Source of the DNA: an uncultured Oscillospiraceae bacterium | Lineage (GTDB): Bacteria; Bacillota; Clostridia; Oscillospirales; Ruminococcaceae | NCBI GenBank assembly: GCA_910587465.1 | Contig: CAJUMS010000002.1 | Coordinates: 31,653 to 75,395 of the forward strand | Length of the DNA: 43,743 nt | Reading direction: 5' to 3' | In this document: one piece after another, positions 37,039 through 43,743 of the stretch | Position numbering within the stretch: position 1 is the first letter of the stretch | Layout: each line of letters starts with the position of its first letter | Notes under the pieces: model-generated | Told to the model about the DNA's origin: nothing | The model's input: the letters and a program-made list of their open reading frames with translations, nothing else | Databases searched by the model: none | Program-made: the position numbers and the translations under genes

Positions 37039-37872
37039 TTATTTACCGTTTCTTCTCTTAACGATAAACTTGTCGGACGCCTTCTTCTTAGAACGCGTCT
37101 TGTAACCAAGAGCGGGCTTGCCCCACGGAGTAACAGGACCGGGGCGTCCAACGGGGGACTTACCCTCACCGCCGCCGTGCGGGTGGTCGTTCGGGTTCAT
37201 AACGGAACCGCGGACGGTAGGTCTGATACCGAGATGACGGGTCTTACCTGCCTTACCTCTATTTACGTTCTCATGGTCGAGATTGGAGACTGTCCCGATA
37301 GATGCGTAGCAATTTACGGAAACGTTTCTCAGCTCGCCGGACGGCAGACGGAGCAGCGCGTAGCCGTTCTCCTTAGCCATCAGCTGAGCCATATTGCCCG
37401 CAGAGCGTACAAGCTGTGCGCCCTTACCGGGATAAAGCTCGATGTTGTGAATAACGGTACCTACGGGGATATCAGCGAGCGCCAGCGCGTTGCCGGGCTT
37501 GATATCCGCGTCCGAACCCGCGCGAACGGTGTCGCCTACCTTCAGACCGTCGGGAGCGATGATATATCTCTTCTCTCCGTCCTCGTACTGAACCAGAGCG
37601 ATAAACGCGCTTCTGTTGGGATCGTACTCAAGAGTATTAACGGTAGCGTTCATGCCTCTCTTGTTTCTCTTGAAGTCAATAACGCGGTACTTCTTTCTGT
37701 TGCCGCCGCCAATATGTCTTACGGTGATACGACCGTAGCTGTTTCTGCCGGCAGTCTTTTTAATGGGCTCCAGAAGGCTTTTTTCGGGAGCTACCTTTGA
37801 TAACCCGCTGTAATCCGTAACGGTCATGCCGCGGCGGCTGTTATTAACGGGCTTGTATGCCTTAATAGCCAT
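37039..37872 (-). CDS. rplB: 50S ribosomal protein L2
   Basis: A 277-aa peptidyl-transferase-proximal protein. AIKAYKPVNNSRRGMTVTDY, GRITVRHIGGGNRKKYRVID and the C-terminal GSVMNPNDHPHGGGEGKSPV (with the functionally critical His of the HPHGGG loop) and TPWGKPALGYKTR are present. ATG 37872; 18 nt from rplW. Confidence 0.98.
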   Translation of the reverse strand: MAIKAYKPVNNSRRGMTVTDYSGLSKVAPEKSLLEPIKKTAGRNSYGRITVRHIGGGNRKKYRVIDFKRNKRGMNATVNTLEYDPNRSAFIALVQYEDGEKRYIIAPDGLKVGDTVRAGSDADIKPGNALALADIPVGTVIHNIELYPGKGAQLVRSAGNMAQLMAKENGYALLRLPSGELRNVSVNCYASIGTVSNLDHENVNRGKAGKTRHLGIRPTVRGSVMNPNDHPHGGGEGKSPVGRPGPVTPWGKPALGYKTRSKKKASDKFIVKRRNGK

Positions 37873-37889
37873 GTTCCTTCACTCCTTAA

Positions 37890-38189
37890 TCAAATCATTC
37901 CATCGAAGAATTCAATAGTCTTAGAACCCTCTTTGAGAGTTACGATAGCCTTCTTCCAGTCGGAAGTATAGCCCTCGTTTCTGCCCATTCTCTTCTTTCT
38001 TCCGCGAACGCTTACGGTGTTTACCTTAGCGACCTTGACCCCCTTAAACAGCTGCTCGACAGCCTTGGCGATCTCAATCTTGTTTGCGGACTTCGCAACC
38101 TTAAAGGTGTACTTTCCCTGTGCGAGGCAATCCATAGAATGCTCGGTGATAATGGGCTTGATGATAATGTCCTGTGCAACCTTTTCCAT
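37890..38189 (-). CDS. rplW: 50S ribosomal protein L23
   Basis: A 99-aa tunnel-exit protein and docking site for trigger factor and SRP. DIIIKPIITEHSMDCLAQGK, TFKVAKSANKIEIAKAVEQL and VNTVSVRGRKKRMGRNEGYT are typical. The ATG overlaps the stop of rplD by one base. Confidence 0.97.
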   Translation of the reverse strand: MEKVAQDIIIKPIITEHSMDCLAQGKYTFKVAKSANKIEIAKAVEQLFKGVKVAKVNTVSVRGRKKRMGRNEGYTSDWKKAIVTLKEGSKTIEFFDGMI

Positions 38190-38812
38190 TATGCGTACAC
38201 CTCCTCAAGCTTTTCAACAGCGCCCTTTACGATAACGAACTTGTTGCAGTTGAGAATATCGTAAACGTTAAGCGTGTTTACCTGCGTGGTCTTTACATCC
38301 TCGATATTGTTCGCGGACTTGATGACCTTCTTGTCAGCGGAATCAAGAACGATGAGCGTCTTGGTATCCGCGCCGATAGCCTTGAGCATATTGACCATAT
38401 TCTTGGTCTTAAACTCGTCGACAGTGATCGCGTCAACAACGATCATCTCATTCTCGAGAACCTTGCTCGACAGCGCCGACTTGATAGCCAGCTGTCTTAC
38501 CTTCTTGTTCAGCGAAAATCTGTAAGAACGGGGCTTCGGACCCAGCGCGATGCCGCCGTGTCTCCACTGCGGAGCTCTTGTCGAGCCCTGTCTTGCGTGA
38601 CCCGTGCCCTTCTGACGCCACGGCTTCTTTCCGCCGCCTCTTACCTCTGTTCTGGTAAGAGTGGACTGTGTGCCCTGACGCTGATTTGCGAGATAGTTTA
38701 CAACTGCGGAGTGCATTGCGGTCTTATTCGGCTCAATGCCGAAAACCGCGTCGTTAAGCTCAAGCTCGGAAACGACTTTACCCGCCATATCAACTACATT
38801 TATCTTTGACAT
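38189..38812 (-). CDS. rplD: 50S ribosomal protein L4
   Basis: A 207-aa tunnel protein and, in some bacteria, regulator of the S10 operon. It shows VVNYLANQRQGTQSTLTRTE, the tunnel loop GGGKKPWRQKGTGHARQGST and RAPQWRHGGIALGPKPRSYR. The C-terminal half is the Rossmann-like domain (LIVLDSADKKVIKSANNIED). Confidence 0.98.
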   Translation of the reverse strand: MSKINVVDMAGKVVSELELNDAVFGIEPNKTAMHSAVVNYLANQRQGTQSTLTRTEVRGGGKKPWRQKGTGHARQGSTRAPQWRHGGIALGPKPRSYRFSLNKKVRQLAIKSALSSKVLENEMIVVDAITVDEFKTKNMVNMLKAIGADTKTLIVLDSADKKVIKSANNIEDVKTTQVNTLNVYDILNCNKFVIVKGAVEKLEEVYA

Positions 38813-38829
38813 AGTATCGTCCTCCCCTC

Positions 38830-39462
38830 TTATGCCTTAACCGCGTCGCAGATAGTTACAACGCCGCCCTTAGGTCCGGGAACCGCGCCCTTTACCGCGA
38901 TAAGGTTGTTTTCAGCGTCAACCTTAACAACGACAAGGTTCTGAACGGTAACATTCTCCGCGCCCAAGTGACCTGCCATCTTCTTGCCCTTGAAAATTCT
39001 CGACGGGCTTGAGCAAGCGCCCATAGAGCCCGCTTCTCTTGCAACGGGACCCGTACCGTGAGATTCTCTCAGTCTGTGCTGATTGTGACGCTTGATAGCG
39101 CCCGCGTAGCCCTTACCCTTGGATACGCCCGCAACGTCAATAACGTCGCCCTCTGCGAATACATCGGCCTTGATAACATCGCCGGTGTTGAAGCCGGAGA
39201 TATCGTCAAAGCGGAACTCCTTAAGGGTCTTTTTGAACGCAACGTCATTCTTCTTAAAATGACCCTGCTCGGGCTTGTTCACATGCTTTGCCGACACCTC
39301 GCCAAAGCCCAGCTGAACAGCCTCGTAGCCGTCGTTTTCGTTCGTTTTCTTCTGAACTACTACACAGGGACCCGCTTCGATAACGGTAACGGGAACGACC
39401 TTGCCTGCTTCGTCGAAGACCTGCGTCATGCCGATCTTCTTGCCGATGATAGCTTTTTTCAT
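38830..39462 (-). CDS. rplC: 50S ribosomal protein L3
   Basis: A 210-aa assembly-initiating protein whose loop reaches the peptidyl-transferase centre. KKAIIGKKIGMTQVFDEAGK, VVPVTVIEAGPCVVVQKKTN, the loop HRLRESHGTGPVAREAGSMG and GHLGAENVTVQNLVVVKVDA are diagnostic. ATG 39462 has AAGGAGG upstream. Confidence 0.98.
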   Translation of the reverse strand: MKKAIIGKKIGMTQVFDEAGKVVPVTVIEAGPCVVVQKKTNENDGYEAVQLGFGEVSAKHVNKPEQGHFKKNDVAFKKTLKEFRFDDISGFNTGDVIKADVFAEGDVIDVAGVSKGKGYAGAIKRHNQHRLRESHGTGPVAREAGSMGACSSPSRIFKGKKMAGHLGAENVTVQNLVVVKVDAENNLIAVKGAVPGPKGGVVTICDAVKA

Positions 39463-39599
39463 TTCGGCTTTTCCTCCTTTGGTTATTGGTTGAGTTTCCT
39501 CAACGTGACCTTGCGCCTTTAAGGCGTTCGGTTAGTGGTTGGCTTGTACGATCGTGAGAATTACGTATCCCGCCAACATAACTCCAATCGAATCTATAA

Positions 39600-39911
39600 T
39601 CAGATATCCATTGAAATCTCTACACCTGCGGGCAGCTCCAGCGACTGGAGAGCCTCGATGGTCTTCTGCGACGGACGGATAACGTCGATAAGGCGCTTGT
39701 GAGTTCTCATCTCGAACTGCTCGCGGGAATCCTTATACTTGTGAACCGCTCTCAGAATAGTTACGACCTGCTTGTCTGTGGGAAGCGGAATGGGACCCGC
39801 AACTCTCGCACCGCTGCGCTTAGCAGCGTCAACGATCTTAGCGGCAGCCGCGTCCACAACGCTGTGCTCGTAACCCTTGACCTTGATCCTTACCTTCTCA
39901 TTAGATGCCAT
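39600..39911 (-). CDS. rpsJ: 30S ribosomal protein S10
   Basis: A 103-aa head protein, NusE in antitermination. ASNEKVRIKVKGYEHSVVDA, GARVAGPIPLPTDKQVVTIL and REQFEMRTHKRLIDVIRPSQ are conserved. ATG 39911 gives the normal length; the frame stays open far upstream but that part is the RNA leader. GAAAGG lies 11 nt upstream. First gene of the super-operon; tuf and fusA are not beside it here. Confidence 0.98.
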   Translation of the reverse strand: MASNEKVRIKVKGYEHSVVDAAAAKIVDAAKRSGARVAGPIPLPTDKQVVTILRAVHKYKDSREQFEMRTHKRLIDVIRPSQKTIEALQSLELPAGVEISMDI

Positions 39912-40246
39912 TGATTTTTCAACCTTTCTTCGTAGATGTTTTCGCGGACGAGTAACTTTCCGCTTGTCTTTTCGTTCCCCCTTTTGCGCAAGCGGGGGAG
40001 CAAATTGCCGGCGAAGGCTTTCTGAAAAATCCACCGAGCCGTGTGTTTCATTTTCCGTGACACACCTGTTAGTTACCCGAGTTCTCTCGGACACTTTAAC
40101 GGCGCATCGGGAACGAACACGCGCCCCGTAAAACTTTTCGCCCGAATTCAATCCGAACATACTCCGTCGAAATTACCGCGGGTACGACCCGCGCAACCTC
40201 CGACTTCATCGCCACGGCGGCACACTTTTACAAACCGCCGTTAATT
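39912..40246 (-). promoter_or_regulatory. S10 operon leader, ~330 nt, structured
   Basis: Between promoter and rpsJ on the minus strand. Stems: CGCGGGT-cgt-ACCCGCG (about 40177-40193), GTGTGT/ACACAC around 40040-40065, and CCCCC/GGGGG about 39979-40000. The length and structure fit an autoregulatory or antitermination leader; no known class is recognised. Confidence 0.55.
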
Positions 40247-40275
40247 ATTTTACCACAAACAGCCGCCATTTTCAA
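40247..40275 (-). promoter_or_regulatory. S10 super-operon promoter
   Basis: On the minus strand TTGAAA (40270-40275), a 17-bp spacer and TAAAAT (40247-40252). Confidence 0.75.
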
Positions 40276-40447
40276 CCACCAAAGTAAAATAATATTCCGC
40301 TACCCCGGAGAATTTTTCGAGATATTTTTGCGATTTTTTGGGCAATCTGCACAAAAGGCTGTTTTTTCATACAAAAAACGCAGCTTTATAATGTGATCGG
40401 CCGCACAAATCGGAACTTATCCCATACCAAAAAGCGCAGACCCATAA

Positions 40448-40474
40448 GCCCGATAACGCGCGCGTTTATCGGGC
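40448..40474 (-). terminator. Hairpin after the XRE gene
   Basis: GCCCGATAA (40448-40456), a 9-nt CG-rich loop, TTATCGGGC (40466-40474), 19 nt beyond the XRE stop. Weak T-run on the minus strand, so terminator efficiency is uncertain. Confidence 0.6.
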
Positions 40475-40493
40475 GAAAAATATAGGGCGAACG

Positions 40494-40817
40494 TCACCGC
40501 GGCGTGATCTCCTTTATCAGCGCGAGCACCAGCCCCTGCTGTTTAAGGTTTAGCCGCCGAAAACCCGCGATAAGTTCGCCGGTCTCTTGTGGGTTACGAT
40601 TATCGAAATCGAAAAATTCACTCGGAGTAACGCCGAGATATTCGCAGATGTAGAAAAAAACCGTCATTGACGGCAGGCTGTTGCCGTTTTCAATACTGTT
40701 AATATACGCTTCACTTTGCCCGATAGATAAGCTCATTTCACGCGCCGAAACCTTTTTCAAGCCGCGAAGCTGCGATAATCTTTTTATAAAACATTTATCA
40801 AGCTCAGAATAATCCAT
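40494..40817 (-). CDS. XRE family transcriptional regulator
   Basis: A 107-aa Cro/C1-type protein. The HTH is residues ~10-66: LSQLRGLKKVSAREMSLSIG, then QSEAYINSIENGNSLPSMTV and FFYICEYLGVTPSEFFDFDN. The C-terminal ~35 residues are a helix pair (GELIAGFRRLNLKQQGLVLA) found in many small Clostridia XRE proteins. It is divergent from the 40959 gene; the gap holds TATAC/GTATA inverted repeats around 40848-40864 that could be its operator. Confidence 0.9.
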   Translation of the reverse strand: MDYSELDKCFIKRLSQLRGLKKVSAREMSLSIGQSEAYINSIENGNSLPSMTVFFYICEYLGVTPSEFFDFDNRNPQETGELIAGFRRLNLKQQGLVLALIKEITPR

Positions 40818-40889
40818 TATTTCTCACCTCTGTATATGATTGTACTTTATACAAAGGTGTATACTTTAAAATTTAATTATAGATTTCTC

Positions 40890-40918
40890 TTGACATATAT
40901 AATTTAACCATGTATAAT
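40890..40918 (+). promoter_or_regulatory. Promoter of the 40959 gene
   Basis: TTGACA (40890-40895), a 17-bp spacer and TATAAT (40913-40918): full consensus. Confidence 0.85.
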
Positions 40919-40958
40919 GTTATATATATTTATTTAAAATATGCACGGAGGTATTTAT

Positions 40959-41447
40959 ATGTTGGACGTTTACACAGTAAGCCTTTTCGGTCACAGCAGG
41001 CTGTCTAACTCGATAAATATAGAACAAGCTCTCGAACGGACAGTCCGAGAGCTTATAAAATCAAAAGAATACGTTGAATTTCTCGTCGGGCGAAAGGGCG
41101 ATTTTGATATACTCGCGGCTTCGGTAATACGCACCGTCGATCACACTCTCGGCCATGGCAACGTCTCGCTCGTTCTGGTTCTGCCCTACTCCACCTCCGA
41201 GTACCGAAAAAATAAGGAAAGCTTTGAAAAATATTACGACGCGGTGGAGATATGTAAACAGTCCTCTGTCATGTACTTTAAAGGCGCGTATCAGATCTGT
41301 AACCGTTCAATGGTAGACCGCTCCGATTTTGTGATATGCGGTATCGAGCGCGAGAGCGGCGGCGCGTATCAGACGATAGAATACGCGATAAAGCAGAAGA
41401 AGCCCGTCAAAAACATCGGTTACTCCTCGCTGCCTTCCAGGAAATAA
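40959..41447 (+). CDS. Probable SLOG-type nucleotide-binding-fold protein
   Basis: A 162-aa protein. It begins with a strand and loop, YTVSLFGHSRLS, like the G-H-R of YpsA/DUF1273-type SLOG folds. Then come FLVGRKGDFDILAASVIRTV (GxxGDFD, a helix start typical of this group) and LVLVLPYST, and it ends SDFVICGIERESGGAYQTIE (Rossmann-like turn GGAYQT). SLOG proteins bind nucleotides or their derivatives; the substrate is unknown. ATG 40959 has GGAGG 7 nt upstream. Its 3' end overlaps the convergent HD gene by 28 bp. Confidence 0.75.
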   Translation: MLDVYTVSLFGHSRLSNSINIEQALERTVRELIKSKEYVEFLVGRKGDFDILAASVIRTVDHTLGHGNVSLVLVLPYSTSEYRKNKESFEKYYDAVEICKQSSVMYFKGAYQICNRSMVDRSDFVICGIERESGGAYQTIEYAIKQKKPVKNIGYSSLPSRK

Positions 41448-42007
41448 CTCGCCTCCATATCCGCTATCGACAGCGCGAACGCAAGAGGGTATTTCTCCAG
41501 CGCCCTGCCGATGGTGTTCTTGTCCTCAATGCCCGAAAACCCCATATGCCAGCGTATGGCCATAGCCTCCTCGCGCGTAAGCCGCATAAATCCGCTGACC
41601 ATATACACGCTCTTTTCTCCGTGACCGTATGGAAGCGTGTCGTTTATAGAATAATACGGAACCTTTTCCCATTGTCCCGTCTGTTCGTTTTTGGAGTTGC
41701 GATAGGATACGGTGTAGAAGTTGACCTTGCACACATCGTGAAGAAGCGCGACAATCGCAGCCGTTTCGTCCGACACATTCAGCTTGTATGTATCCTTGAC
41801 GCGTTCACGCGCAAGATATTGCACAAGGCACTCATACACGTTCAGCGAATGCCGCAACAGACCTCCCTCATACGCTCCGTGAAAGCGCGTCGAGGCGGGA
41901 GCGGTAAAGAAGTCGCTCTTATTCTCCAGAAAGTCCAGAAGCTTATCCGCACCGTCGCGGGTTATGTTCTTTTTGTAAATGTCCAGAAATTGCTCTTTGT
42001 CTGCCAT
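41420..42007 (-). CDS. HD domain phosphohydrolase
   Basis: A 195-aa metal-dependent hydrolase. The HD ligands are H in GAYEGGLLRHSLNVYE (about residue 53), HD in VALLHDVCK, His in RWHMGF and Asp in SIADMEASYF near the end. The pattern is the short YhaM/phage-type HD domain with a lid insertion (YGHGEKSVYMVSGFMRL). Target unknown: nucleotide or RNA are likely. ATG 42007 has AAGGAG 6 nt upstream. Confidence 0.87.
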   Translation of the reverse strand: MADKEQFLDIYKKNITRDGADKLLDFLENKSDFFTAPASTRFHGAYEGGLLRHSLNVYECLVQYLARERVKDTYKLNVSDETAAIVALLHDVCKVNFYTVSYRNSKNEQTGQWEKVPYYSINDTLPYGHGEKSVYMVSGFMRLTREEAMAIRWHMGFSGIEDKNTIGRALEKYPLAFALSIADMEASYFLEGSEE

Positions 42008-42035
42008 TTGTGACTCCTTTTTCGTAGGGCGGAAT

Positions 42036-42896
42036 TCAGTTATCCACATTCCACCCCAGAAAATCTATCTTTCTTTTATTAAGCCGCCGCTGTTCAATAT
42101 CGAAAATATACTCGTACTTTTCAACCATGAGCGATTTGCCCGAGGGAGTGTATACACAAAGATGCTGTACCATTCGCCCCTCGCCGCGCGGCTTGAGATA
42201 TGTGCCGCGCGGTGCGGTCTCAATGCCGTTTTCATATACGGGAAGCTCCGTCAGTTTGCCGTCGAATACCGCGAAATATCTTCCGTACTGGGGCACTTCA
42301 AGCTCGTTTACCTTGTAAAAATCAAGCTGTATAATGTCGGGAAACCCATTCGTGGAGAAATCGCGCTTGTTGGAGATCACCGTGCAGCCGTAAGACAAAT
42401 TCCCGAGAACGCTCTCCATTATCAAAAATCTTTCGCCATACGGAACTTCGATTTCAAGGCAGTCAAGCTCCGCTCCGTCCTTCGCGATCACAAGACGGAA
42501 GTCTCCGTACATCTCGCCGTTTACATATGTACCGGTCGAATTACCGGCGCGTTTTTCGCCGATAACGCTCACCGTGTAATATTCGCCCTGTGAAAAAACA
42601 TTTTTAATGGTAAACGCAAGTCTGCCGTCGTTTATTTCGGAAAAGCTTGTCATTTCGGGTATGCCGTCAACGTATGCCGCAGCATCGGCACGCTGACTTA
42701 CTGCCGAAACAACGGGAACAACGACAGTAGATCCGGATATCTCGGGAGTTTCCGCCGTCTCGTCCGTGACTGCGGATATCTCCTCATCGTAAAGGTCGGG
42801 ACGGTAATTCTCTTCAATGTCATTGCAGGAGCTGAGGGGAATCATCTGGATAACGACTGCCGCCGCCAAAACAAATTTCAGAAAAATCTTTCTCAT
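42036..42896 (-). CDS. Putative lipoprotein, unknown
   Basis: A 286-aa protein. RKIFLKFVLAAAVVIQMIPL is a signal peptide, followed by the lipobox LSSC (Cys at about 24). A Thr/Glu/Ser-rich linker spans ~25-75, and a strand-rich extracellular domain makes up the rest. No known domain is recognised. GGAGGTG precedes ATG 42896; the longer in-frame start at 42956 has none. It ends 28 nt upstream of the HD gene's start, so they may share a transcript. Confidence 0.8.
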   Translation of the reverse strand: MRKIFLKFVLAAAVVIQMIPLSSCNDIEENYRPDLYDEEISAVTDETAETPEISGSTVVVPVVSAVSQRADAAAYVDGIPEMTSFSEINDGRLAFTIKNVFSQGEYYTVSVIGEKRAGNSTGTYVNGEMYGDFRLVIAKDGAELDCLEIEVPYGERFLIMESVLGNLSYGCTVISNKRDFSTNGFPDIIQLDFYKVNELEVPQYGRYFAVFDGKLTELPVYENGIETAPRGTYLKPRGEGRMVQHLCVYTPSGKSLMVEKYEYIFDIEQRRLNKRKIDFLGWNVDN

Positions 42897-43020
42897 AAAG
42901 ACGCACCTCCGTAATATTGTAACTGTAATTATAATCCAAATTTTTCCAAATAGCAATACGAGTTACAAATTTTACTGCGAGGTCTGTCTTTTACGGTAAA
43001 ACGCGGACGAATAAAAGGGG

Positions 43021-43743
43021 TTATTCGTCCTCCTCGGTGATAACTCCGCCGCCCGTAAAGCGGACGTACTGCCCGTCCTTAAGCGGCATAAAGAGCGTTG
43101 AGCGGTCGCCGTCAAACGTAAGTACCGCGGGAGTCGAACCGAACACCTCCGCCGTTCTCAGCTGAAGCTCGGAAATGTACCCGTCGCCCTTGAGTATCTC
43201 GGGCGAAGCGCGGTCAAAGCTTTCCTTCGCCCACTTCATAAGATCACGCGAGGGGATATTCGCTATCGCAACTGTCTCGAGGAACGGGTTAAGCGAGTCC
43301 TCGAGTATCTCCGTAAATTCCTCACGGATCGTGACCGCTCCGCCGCTGTCTATGACCATAAGCATGGGCAAATATTTTTTGCCGTTTGCTTCCTTTACGG
43401 CGAGCTTGTACTCCTGCCCTATCTGATCGAAGTGCCGCGGAACGCTCCCGTCAAAGCCGAACGCCGCAGAGACAACTTCAAACATATTCACTCCGCACTT
43501 GTGCTGATAGTCCGCAAAGCCCGGATAGAATTCCAGAAACGCGCGTTCTATGTACTTGCTCATGCCTTGGTAGTATTCCTCGTCAAACGGCACGAACATA
43601 TACGCCTCGTCCCGGAACTCCTCGCTGTTGTACTTCTCCGTGCCGAAATAATGCTCGGCGTAGCCGTCGACGTCGGCGGGATAGAAGTGCGGGGCGTCGC
43701 CGCGGTTCCAGTTGTAGTAATCGTGAGCAAATCCCGCGCCGAG
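43021..43743 (-). CDS. Hypothetical protein, N-terminus beyond window
   Basis: The frame is open to the window end (241 residues visible). The upstream visible part starts LGAGFAHDYYNWNRGDAPHF, and an internal ATG at 43599 is not the true start. The protein is soluble, acidic and mixed alpha/beta, with KKYLPMLMVIDSGGAVTIRE and VLTFDGDRSTLFMPLKDGQY near the end. No family recognised. Confidence 0.75.
   Translation of the reverse strand, partial: LGAGFAHDYYNWNRGDAPHFYPADVDGYAEHYFGTEKYNSEEFRDEAYMFVPFDEEYYQGMSKYIERAFLEFYPGFADYQHKCGVNMFEVVSAAFGFDGSVPRHFDQIGQEYKLAVKEANGKKYLPMLMVIDSGGAVTIREEFTEILEDSLNPFLETVAIANIPSRDLMKWAKESFDRASPEILKGDGYISELQLRTAEVFGSTPAVLTFDGDRSTLFMPLKDGQYVRFTGGGVITEEDE

Noticed and set aside
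1..43743. CRISPR arrays and rRNA genes
   Set aside because: No series of regularly spaced repeats and no rRNA-like conserved stretch was seen on either strand.

Overview
This 43.7 kb window looks like chromosome of a low-to-moderate GC Bacillota, most likely a gut Clostridia (Oscillospirales/Ruminococcaceae type). The basis is Shine-Dalgarno-led genes, a complete S10-spc-alpha ribosomal super-operon with secY, adk, map, a KOW protein and infA in Clostridia order, a zinc-type S14, and sigma-A-like promoters. The family placement is an inference from gene order and protein style; no search was run.

Layout. (1) 1-6.8 kb, plus strand: a housekeeping run of metG (5' end cut off by the window), a PH-like protein, an unknown protein, tatD, a frameshifted prenyltransferase-like gene, a GNAT acetyltransferase, a CorC-like CBS protein and nth, closed by a two-way terminator facing dut. 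(2) 7.555-21.998 kb: a ~14.4 kb integrated element in the 3' end of a tRNA-Ala(CGC) gene. The last 17 nt of the tRNA, including CCA, are repeated exactly at the far end. A tyrosine integrase sits beside the tRNA, and paired TCGGGGAT boxes lie inside both ends. (3) 22.1-23.4 kb: a small, low-GC, three-gene operon of unknown function, one gene frameshifted, lying between two nearly identical terminator hairpins. (4) 40.2-23.5 kb, minus strand: rpsJ through rplQ, about 31 genes from one clear promoter with a ~330 nt leader. (5) 40.4-43.7 kb: an XRE regulator divergent from a possible SLOG-type protein, an HD-domain protein, a lipoprotein and a cut-off unknown gene.

The element has mostly leftward genes: MazEF, a phage-type zinc-ribbon protein, unknowns, an SF2-like ATPase, a Rha-type regulator, a serine recombinase, two rows of small ORFs under duplicated promoter/operator regions, and a three-gene accessory cassette before the integrase. 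I see no relaxase, conjugation, capsid, portal or terminase genes, so it resembles a satellite or a helper-dependent island rather than an ICE or prophage.

The most unusual content is regulatory. Two parallel modules (15.0-16.8 and 17.2-18.0 kb) each have a leftward consensus promoter beside a CACAAA/TTTGTG palindrome, a gene for a member of the same small protein family, and, in an intergenic gap, a rightward promoter plus terminator-like hairpin that together look like a ~65-75 nt antisense small RNA gene. The two predicted RNAs share AGGTGTTA near their 5' ends. The cassette at 18.5-19.8 kb (56-aa, 215-aa and two-TM 149-aa proteins, the first and last both ending in EDIDD) is the best candidate for an undescribed defence or toxin-like system; that function is inference from context only.
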